NCBI GenBank assembly: GCA_040905285.1
Contig: JBBDRV010000112.1
Span: 1 to 39,532, forward strand
Direction of reading: 5' to 3'
Length of the DNA: 39,532 nucleotides
Source: JBBDRV01 sp040905285
GTDB lineage: Bacteria > Bacteroidota > Rhodothermia > Balneolales > Balneolaceae
Part shown: one piece after another, positions 33,967 through 39,532 of the stretch
Layout: every line of letters starts with the position of its first letter
How positions within the stretch are numbered: the first letter of the stretch is position 1
Notes under the pieces: generated by a model
What the model was told of the DNA's origin: nothing
The model's database searches: none
Seen by the model: only the letters and a program-made list of their open reading frames with translations
Made by a program: the position numbers and the translations under genes

Positions 33967-33995
33967 TTGACGGGTGCAGTATCATTTTGCATAAT
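33967..33995 (+). promoter_or_regulatory. Possible promoter of the potassium channel gene
   Basis: TTGACG (33967-33972), a 17-base spacer and CATAAT (33990-33995) precede the ATG at 34044 by about 50 bp. The match is good for a vegetative promoter, but there is no experimental support in this group. Confidence 0.5.
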
Positions 33996-34043
33996 ACGTG
34001 GCATGAATAAATACGGGTCATGAACAGATAGAGAGAACGACGT

Positions 34044-35120
34044 ATGGAAGACCTGAACTGGCTGATTTCACTGCTCGGAATTGCCGTTACCCTTCTGATT
34101 TCGATCGACGTGATACTGACCGTTTTGCACATCGATACCGAAGGACCCGTTGCCTGGGTGATCTTCCAGTCCGTATGGAGAGGGTTTCAGAAGCTCATCA
34201 GGCTTTTCCCGCACACCCGCCGTACGCTTGTGGCATTGGCCGGTCCCGTCATGATCGTCGCTACCTTCGCCGTATGGATCGGGATTTTCGTGGTTGGTTT
34301 TGCACTGATATACTATCCGTATATCGGCCTTTTCAGGGCAGACGAAGAGTTTATGCTTCTCGGGTTCTACGAAGCGCTGTACTTCAGCGGTGTAACGGCA
34401 ACAGTTCTCGGATACGGTGATATTACGCCGGTGGAGGGGGTACTGCAAATTGTCTCTATTCTGCAGTCCGCCCTTGGCTTTGCACTCCTCACCGGCATTG
34501 TGACCTATTTGATTAATGTGGTCACGGGCGTATCCGACAGAAATGCACTGGCACTGCGGCTCTGGTCGGAAAACGGGCAAACAGGAGATGGCACGAATGC
34601 CGTAATCCGCTCGCTTTCCTGCGAGAAAAGTTCCGACCTGAGGTTGAGGCTGCAGACACTTCTGGATATCATGTATAACGTTCACCAGAAAATTCACCAG
34701 TTCCCGATCCTTAATCTCTTTTATCGATCCAAAGATCCAATATACTCACCGGAACTTATGGTCCGATCCGCCATGCAGCTGTCAATTGCTGCCCGGGTCA
34801 TATCTGCCGATGAGCAATACCGGCGATTGAGGGCGGTATCAGATGAACTGGCCGAAGTCACTACCATGATGATGGGGATCATCGCTTCACAGCACATGAT
34901 GAAAAAACTGCGGGATCAGCTGGACCGGCCTGCGCCGGGAGAAGCGGATGAGCGTTACCTGGAGCAGATTGTAATAACCCTCGGCAGCAATTTTCCCCGC
35001 CTGAACCTGGAAGACGCAGGGAAGGACAGGCGGACGCTTGAACTTGTTTTCCGTCTGTGCAGTTTTCTGGATGAAACAGACAAGCTGACTGGATGGCGTA
35101 TGGATGACACAGTGAAATAA
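34044..35120 (+). CDS. Potassium channel family protein (Ion_trans_2)
   Basis: The 358-residue protein has an N-terminal membrane helix (about 7-28), a second (about 68-95), and a pore region: a pore helix around GFYEALYFSGVTATV, selectivity filter GYGD (residues 128-131), and a following helix ILQSALGFALLTGIVTYLINVV. The filter context TVLGYGDITP has one extra residue compared with the canonical TVGYGD. The remaining about 190 residues are cytoplasmic and helical, without a recognisable RCK/TrkA domain by eye. It is probably a K+-selective inner membrane channel. Its stop lies at the start of a seven-copy 12-bp repeat. Confidence 0.82.
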   Translation: MEDLNWLISLLGIAVTLLISIDVILTVLHIDTEGPVAWVIFQSVWRGFQKLIRLFPHTRRTLVALAGPVMIVATFAVWIGIFVVGFALIYYPYIGLFRADEEFMLLGFYEALYFSGVTATVLGYGDITPVEGVLQIVSILQSALGFALLTGIVTYLINVVTGVSDRNALALRLWSENGQTGDGTNAVIRSLSCEKSSDLRLRLQTLLDIMYNVHQKIHQFPILNLFYRSKDPIYSPELMVRSAMQLSIAARVISADEQYRRLRAVSDELAEVTTMMMGIIASQHMMKKLRDQLDRPAPGEADERYLEQIVITLGSNFPRLNLEDAGKDRRTLELVFRLCSFLDETDKLTGWRMDDTVK

Positions 35121-35206
35121 GCAGTGAAATAAGCAGTGAAATAAGCAGTGAAATAAGCAGTGGAATAAGCAGTGGAATAAGCAGTGGAATAAGCAGTGGA
35201 ATGAAC
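35111..35206. repeat. 12-bp tandem array spanning the channel stop codon
   Basis: AGTGAAATAAGC is repeated four times (35111-35158), then AGTGGAATAAGC three times (35159-35194), and one degenerate unit follows (AGTGGAATGAAC). The first copy holds the TAA of the channel gene. As the unit is a multiple of three, seven TAA codons in a row are in frame. The array ends about 90 bp before lutA. Confidence 0.95.
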
Positions 35207-35293
35207 TGTGGAATGCGGCTACTTCCCGAAAGGATTTTTTATACCCCGGGGAAAACGGGTGATTTTCCGGATAAATTATATATTGGGGGTGCC

Positions 35294-36028
35294 ATGAACA
35301 TCTCTCTCTTTGTAACCTGCTTCAATGACACTCTTTTTCCCGAAACCGGCAAGGCCACGGTGCGGTTGCTGGAAAGGCTGGGCCATACGGTTGACTTCTC
35401 CCCCGAACAGACCTGCTGCGGGCAGATGCACTACAATACGGGGTATCAGGAAGAGGCTCTCCCGCTGGTACGGCGGTTCACTAAGATTTTTTCGGATGCG
35501 GAAGCGGTGGTCGTGCCGTCCGCATCCTGCGCGGGAATGATCCATGAATTCTACCCCAGGGCGGCGGAACGGACAGGGGATCCGGATCTGGCCGGAGCAG
35601 TGGAGCAGCTGATCCCCAGGGTTTACGAGCTGACCCAGTTCCTGGTGGAGAAGCTGGGTGTTGAAAATGTAGGGGCCTACTACCCGCACCGTGTGACGTA
35701 TCACCCGACCTGCCACTCCCTGCGGATCATCAGGGTGGGGGATGCCCCGCTCAGGCTGCTTCGGAATGTGAAGGGTATCGACCTGGTCGAGCTGCCATCT
35801 TCGGACGAGTGCTGTGGATTCGGGGGTACATTCGCCGTTAAAAATGCGGATACGTCTGCGGCTATTCTCGGCGATAAGGTACGGCATGTCAAATGGACCG
35901 GTGCCGAAGTCTGTACGGCGGCCGACAACTCCTGTCTGATGCATATAGGCGGTGCCATCCAGAGGCAGCGCGGTGGAGTTGAAACGGTTCATATCGCTGA
36001 AATACTGGCTTCAACAGAAGAAACATGA
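35294..36028 (+). CDS. lutA: L-lactate utilisation protein LutA (Fe-S oxidoreductase, CCG domain)
   Basis: LutA is a subunit of the LutABC complex that oxidises L-lactate to pyruvate. The 244-residue protein has two cysteine-rich CCG domains, with CCGQMHYNTGY and DECCGFGGTFAVKNADTS. The segment VTYHPTCHSLR fits the family as well. I chose the ATG at 35294, preceded by GGGGGTG; the open frame to 35201 would begin inside the 12-bp repeat and adds a non-homologous tail. Its stop overlaps the lutB start (ATGA), so the operon is tightly coupled. Confidence 0.92.
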   Translation: MNISLFVTCFNDTLFPETGKATVRLLERLGHTVDFSPEQTCCGQMHYNTGYQEEALPLVRRFTKIFSDAEAVVVPSASCAGMIHEFYPRAAERTGDPDLAGAVEQLIPRVYELTQFLVEKLGVENVGAYYPHRVTYHPTCHSLRIIRVGDAPLRLLRNVKGIDLVELPSSDECCGFGGTFAVKNADTSAAILGDKVRHVKWTGAEVCTAADNSCLMHIGGAIQRQRGGVETVHIAEILASTEET

Positions 36029-37458
36029 AAAGAAACGGATCTGAACCACCGGCATTTGAAAAAACAGCGCGCAGCTATTTGAATGACAGCCAGCTGCGGC
36101 GGAATATGGGGCATGCGACCCGGACCATACGTGAGAAGAGAAAGGCGGTTGTAGATGAGATGGGCGATTGGGAAGAGCTGCGGGAAGCTGGCCGGCAAAT
36201 TAAAAGAAGAGTCATGAGACATCTTGACCGGTATCTCCTGCAGCTCGAGTCGGCCGTGGAAAAAGCGGGAGGTGTGGTTCACTGGGCCGGGGATGCCCGG
36301 GATGCCAACCGCATTATTTCCGATCTGGTCAGGCAGAAGGGGGAAACCGATGTAGTGAAGGTCAAGTCCATCACTACCGATGAAATACAGCTGAACAGGG
36401 CATTGAAAGAGGAGGGTATCACCGCACTTGAAACCGATCTTGCTGAACTGATTGTCCAGATGGCCGGTGATGAGCCCTCTCACATCCTGGTTCCGGCCAT
36501 TCACAAGAACAGGGCGGAAATTCGTGAGCTGTTCAGGGACAAGCTGGGCCGGCCCGACCTGAGTGACAATCCGGAGGACCTGGCGGATGCGGCAAGGCTT
36601 TATCTCCGGAAAAAATTCCTGGATGCCGGCATAGGTATCAGCGGCGGGAATTTTGCCGTGGCGGAGACCGGTACAGTGGCTGTTGTTGAATCGGAGGGGA
36701 ACGGCCGGATGTGCACCACTCTTCCGGAGACCCTGATTACGGTTCTGGGTATTGAAAAAGTTATTCCTGAATGGCGGGATCTGGAGGTGTTCATGCAGCT
36801 GCTGCCCCGTTCGTCAACCGCCGAGCGTATGAACCCCTACAACACCTTCTGGACGGGTGTTACAGACGGTGACGGGCCGAAGGAATTCCACCTGGTCCTG
36901 CTGGACAACGGGCGCACACGGGTACTGGAGGATGCCGCGGCCAGAGAGACACTGCACTGCATCCGCTGCAGCGCCTGTCTGAATGTCTGCCCGGTCTACG
37001 AGCGGACGGGAGGGCATGCCTATCATTCGATCTATCCGGGGCCGATAGGCGCGATACTGACCCCGCAGCTGCGGGGGCCGGAGGATAAAAGCGCCGCCTC
37101 CCTTCCCTATGCGTCCACCCTGTGCGGGGCCTGTTACGAGGTGTGCCCGGTAAAAATCAATATTCCGGATGTGCTGGTCCATCTGCGGGGGAAGGTTGTC
37201 GACCACCGGAAAAGCACCGGGGGCATAAAATCCAGAATGAATTCTGAACATGCAGGAATGAAGCTGATGGGCCGGATATTTCGCAGCCGGTCACGGTATG
37301 AACGGGCCCAGAAGCTGGCCCGGACGGCACAGGGACTGTTTGTGCGCGACGGGGTCATCCCGCACCTGCCGGGGGAGCTGTCGAAATGGACATCCGTCAG
37401 GGATCTGAAACCGATTCCCGCTCAGACATTCCGTGAATGGTGGGGGGAAAGATCATGA
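36025..37458 (+). CDS. lutB: L-lactate utilisation protein LutB (iron-sulfur protein)
   Basis: LutB is the ferredoxin-type subunit of LutABC. The 477-residue protein has the LUD-type domain (about 60-300) with GISGGNFAVAETGTVAVVES, then two 4Fe-4S binding motifs, CIRCSACLNVCPVYERTGG and CGACYEVCPVKINIPD. Length and order fit LutB/YkgF. Starts overlap lutA and the stop overlaps lutC (both ATGA), so the three genes are co-translated. No lactate permease or LutR-type regulator is adjacent within the window. Confidence 0.93.
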   Translation: MKRNGSEPPAFEKTARSYLNDSQLRRNMGHATRTIREKRKAVVDEMGDWEELREAGRQIKRRVMRHLDRYLLQLESAVEKAGGVVHWAGDARDANRIISDLVRQKGETDVVKVKSITTDEIQLNRALKEEGITALETDLAELIVQMAGDEPSHILVPAIHKNRAEIRELFRDKLGRPDLSDNPEDLADAARLYLRKKFLDAGIGISGGNFAVAETGTVAVVESEGNGRMCTTLPETLITVLGIEKVIPEWRDLEVFMQLLPRSSTAERMNPYNTFWTGVTDGDGPKEFHLVLLDNGRTRVLEDAAARETLHCIRCSACLNVCPVYERTGGHAYHSIYPGPIGAILTPQLRGPEDKSAASLPYASTLCGACYEVCPVKINIPDVLVHLRGKVVDHRKSTGGIKSRMNSEHAGMKLMGRIFRSRSRYERAQKLARTAQGLFVRDGVIPHLPGELSKWTSVRDLKPIPAQTFREWWGERS

Positions 37459-38129
37459 GTCCGGCAAAAGAAGCCATCCTGGAACGAATCCGGAACGGAC
37501 TGAAAGATGTGCCGGAGGATGAATTCCAGAAGCTGCCCCCGATTGACCGTGGATATCAGCAGACAGGCGGGTTGTCGGCGAAAGAACGGATCATTCAATT
37601 TGCGGGACGGTTAAGTGAATACCGGGCCACAGTAACTGTGATAAACGAACAGGATCTGTCACGGGCTGTCGGTGAAGCATGCATTGTACAGAATGTAAAA
37701 AGGCTGGTTGTCCCTGCCGGACTTCCGGCGGGGTGGATTCCTGAAAACCCGGACAATCCGGAAGTAGTAATGGATGCGGGGACCGGCGGCAAGCCGCTGA
37801 CTTATCGGGAGCTGGACGAAAGCCAGGGAGTTCTGACCGGCTGTGCACTGGCGGTAGCCCAGACCGGTACCATTATTTTAAAAGGCGGTCCCGCCCAGGG
37901 ACGGCGAGTGCTGACGCTTCTCCCGGATTTCCACCTGTGTGTGGTATATGCAGAGCAGATTGTGGGCATTATACCCGAAGCGTTTTCAAAACTTGAAAAG
38001 CCCCTCCTGGATTCAGGCCCTCCGGTAACCTTTATTTCCGGTCCCTCTGCCACCTCGGATATCGAGCTGAGCCGTGTAGAGGGGGTCCATGGCCCGCGGC
38101 GGCTCCACGTGGTGATTGTAGAGAATTAG
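37455..38129 (+). CDS. lutC: L-lactate utilisation protein LutC
   Basis: LutC is the third subunit of LutABC and belongs to the LUD domain family. The 224-residue protein starts MSPAKEAILERIRNGLKDVP and includes VLTGCALAVAQTGTIILKGG, RRVLTLLPDFHLCVV and FISGPSATSDIELSRVEGVHGPRRLHV, all typical of LutC/YkgG. I chose the ATG at 37455, preceded by GGGGGGAAAG and overlapping lutB as ATGA, in preference to an ATG at 37437 inside lutB. The gene ends 20 bp before the repeat at the end of the convergent lipoprotein gene. Confidence 0.93.
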   Translation: MSPAKEAILERIRNGLKDVPEDEFQKLPPIDRGYQQTGGLSAKERIIQFAGRLSEYRATVTVINEQDLSRAVGEACIVQNVKRLVVPAGLPAGWIPENPDNPEVVMDAGTGGKPLTYRELDESQGVLTGCALAVAQTGTIILKGGPAQGRRVLTLLPDFHLCVVYAEQIVGIIPEAFSKLEKPLLDSGPPVTFISGPSATSDIELSRVEGVHGPRRLHVVIVEN

Positions 38130-38148
38130 CCGGTAAAAAACGTATTGC

Positions 38149-38196
38149 TTAAGGCCGGTGTGGCGGAGGAGGTTATGGCCGGCGAGGCGGAGGCAG
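38149..38196. repeat. 24-bp imperfect tandem duplication containing a stop codon
   Basis: Two 24-bp units (38149-38172 and 38173-38196) agree at 19 of 24 positions on either strand. The minus-strand unit at 38173-38196 ends in the TAA of the cyclotransferase gene, and the other unit ends in a TAA exactly 24 nt beyond, in frame. Confidence 0.85.
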
Positions 38197-38988
38197 GAGC
38201 CGGATTTCAAAAAGGGCCGGCCACAATTTACCGGTTACAAACAGCCGGTCACCTTCAGAATCGTAGGCGATGCCGTTGAGGACATTCGCCTCTTTCCGGT
38301 CTTCCGGGGACAACAGGCCCTCCAGATCCACCCTTCCGGTAACCCGGCCGGTTTCCGGATCAATGATGATGATATGTTCCTCAAACAGAATATTGGCGAA
38401 GATCCTGTCGCCGACCATCTGTAGTTCATTGATGTTGCGGACCGGCCGGCCATTTTCAGTTACTGTCACCTGACCGGTTTCCCGGAAATTTTCGGGATTG
38501 AAGTAACGTAAAACCGGAGAGCCGTCACTCATGACGAGGTGCTCACCGTCATTGGTCAGTCCCCAGCCGTTGCCTGTATAGCTGAATTTCCGGATGATTT
38601 CAAATGTCTCCATATCATAGACAAACGCCGTTCCCGAGTTTATCGTAATCTGTATAAGCCGGTCTTCCCAGACGGTCAGTCCCTCGGCAAAAAACGTTTC
38701 ATCCACATCATGCTGCCGGAGTACTTTGCCTGTCTTCAAATCGACTTTTCGCAGGCTTGACTGCCCGTGGCGGCCGGTACTTTCATACAGATAGCCATTC
38801 AGGAAGATCAGGCCCTGCGTGAATGCATCCGTATTGTGCGGCCAGGTATTCACCACCTGATAGTCAAACCGGGTGACATCGGATGTCAGGGAAGACGAGC
38901 CGGCACAGGCAACAAGATTTAAAAAAAGGAGTCCCGCTAATACAGCGGCAGGCAAAACCCGCCGGGAAGGGTGGACGCATGTTTTCAT
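38173..38988 (-). CDS. Glutaminyl-peptide cyclotransferase family lipoprotein
   Basis: It would convert N-terminal glutamine of peptides to pyroglutamate in the periplasm or at the cell surface. The 271-residue protein has a signal peptide with lipobox LVAC (Cys28) and a beta-propeller-like body: PHNTDAFTQGLIFLNGYLYESTGRHG, RKVDLKTGKVL, FFAEGLTVWEDRLIQIT, NGWGLTNDGEHLVMSDGS and NVLNGIAYDSEGDRLFVTGK, the pattern of plant-type (Group I) bacterial QCs. The C-terminus ends RLLPPPRRP. It is convergent with lutC (43 bp between ends). Catalytic activity is inferred from the family only. Confidence 0.88.
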   Translation of the reverse strand: MKTCVHPSRRVLPAAVLAGLLFLNLVACAGSSSLTSDVTRFDYQVVNTWPHNTDAFTQGLIFLNGYLYESTGRHGQSSLRKVDLKTGKVLRQHDVDETFFAEGLTVWEDRLIQITINSGTAFVYDMETFEIIRKFSYTGNGWGLTNDGEHLVMSDGSPVLRYFNPENFRETGQVTVTENGRPVRNINELQMVGDRIFANILFEEHIIIIDPETGRVTGRVDLEGLLSPEDRKEANVLNGIAYDSEGDRLFVTGKLWPALFEIRLLPPPRRP

Positions 38989-39532
38989 AGGAGCCTTTGA
39001 AAAACCTGGAATTTTGTGCCGGATCGAGGCCAGAGCAGATTTTAAACCGCAGCATATTACGCATATGTGAGGACTTAAAATCTGAGATAACGAAGAGTCG
39101 GTGCAAAAGAACGGTTTTGCAAAAGCTCCTCATAGTCGTAATCTATCGAATTGCGGATTAAACCTGAATTGCAGATTAACATTTTCCCGGTGCATTCCTG
39201 TTTCCTCTCTTGTGTACCCCTCTCTTGTGTGTGAACCGCCCCGGGTTTTTCGGAGACTGATTTATGTGAGTACCGCCTCAAGGGTTTGATTCTCGTGGCG
39301 GCTGTAGTAAGCTTGTTTGTATACAAACTCTGTTTGTGTACCCCTCTGTTTGTGTAACACCCTCTGTATACAGCTGTTAATTCCAGGGGGTATTCCCGTC
39401 AGCCGTGCCGGGCCGGATCCGTGTACCGGGAGGAGGAACAATTATCGGAAAAAATGGTTTGAAGAATTCAGGAAGCTGGATTCCAATGTGTAAAAAGGTC
39501 GCATGCGCAGCTCTGTAGAGTAAGTCCGACAG
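38989..39532. other. Gene-free right end with three tandem repeats
   Basis: No convincing gene is seen in the last 540 bp. Tandem repeats occur at 39148-39181 (18 bp, GAATTGCRGATTAA twice), 39204-39235 (CCTCTCTTGTGTAC, about 14-16 bp, twice) and 39328-39361 (CTCTGTTTGTGTA, 16 and 18 bp, with a partial third copy). The window ends in AAGTCCGACAG, which also occurs at 32612-32622. The promoter of the cyclotransferase gene is expected near 39000-39100 but I cannot place it. Confidence 0.6.

Noticed and set aside
34068..34697. 209-residue open frame antisense to the channel gene
   Set aside because: The plus-strand channel has membrane segments and a selectivity filter. The antisense translation is polar and repetitive.
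35111..35206. CRISPR array
   Set aside because: Units of 12 bp follow each other directly with no spacers, so it is a simple tandem repeat.
35276..35992. 238-residue open frame antisense to lutA
   Set aside because: It is fully antisense to lutA, which has cysteine motifs and coupled neighbours; no protein-like pattern is seen in the antisense frame.

Overview
The window looks like chromosomal DNA of a Gram-negative, meso-DAP-type bacterium from the Bacteroidota/Rhodothermota/Balneolota side of the tree, and I infer a Balneola-like marine or moderately halophilic organism. The reasons are the dcw gene order mraZ-rsmH-ftsL-ftsI-murE-mraY-murD-ftsW with no murF between murE and mraY, a PASTA-tailed FtsI, acidic lipoproteins, weak Shine-Dalgarno sequences at many starts, and a metY-metX-hom operon behind a SAM-I riboswitch. 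The taxonomy is inference from gene content, not from a marker comparison.

Layout. 1-8.5 kb (minus strand): the first half of the division and cell-wall cluster, read from an mraZ promoter that carries three MraZ boxes and running off the left edge inside ftsW. 8.9-12.8 kb (plus): an ergothioneine operon, egtB-egtD, translationally coupled to an unusual fusion of a flavodoxin-like quinone reductase and a UbiA prenyltransferase. 13-17.5 kb (minus): a small lipoprotein, then hom, metX and metY, preceded by an attenuator terminator and a SAM-I riboswitch. 17.5-20.6 kb: era and pdxJ (minus), an NlpC/P60 lipoprotein (plus) and a small membrane protein (minus). 20.6-24.2 kb (minus): a tandem two-domain alpha/beta hydrolase and an alkaline-phosphatase-superfamily phosphodiesterase. 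24.4-29 kb: a small hypothetical protein, a Y-family DNA polymerase (plus), and a glycosyltransferase/GNAT pair (minus).

29-34 kb is an AT-richer, loosely packed accessory stretch. It holds three paralogous 110-117-residue proteins of a family I do not recognise, two paralogous single-domain response regulators, a coiled-coil lipoprotein and one tRNA gene with an odd anticodon loop. Two of the small-protein genes share a leader made of a GGGAAC motif followed by an inverted repeat. 34-39 kb: a two-pore-helix-type potassium channel, a lutABC lactate-oxidation operon (plus) and a glutaminyl-peptide cyclotransferase lipoprotein (minus). The last 540 bp have no gene but several short tandem repeats.

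The most striking pattern is not a gene. At least six unrelated genes end in a short tandem duplication (12, 12, 20, 20, 24 or 27 bp units) whose first copy contains the stop codon, so a second stop lies one unit downstream. Other intergenic tandem duplications occur as well, so a genome-wide test is needed to separate a special role of stop codons from general slippage. The unrecognised small-protein family with its leader, and the ergothioneine-linked flavodoxin-UbiA fusion, are the best candidates for undescribed biology.
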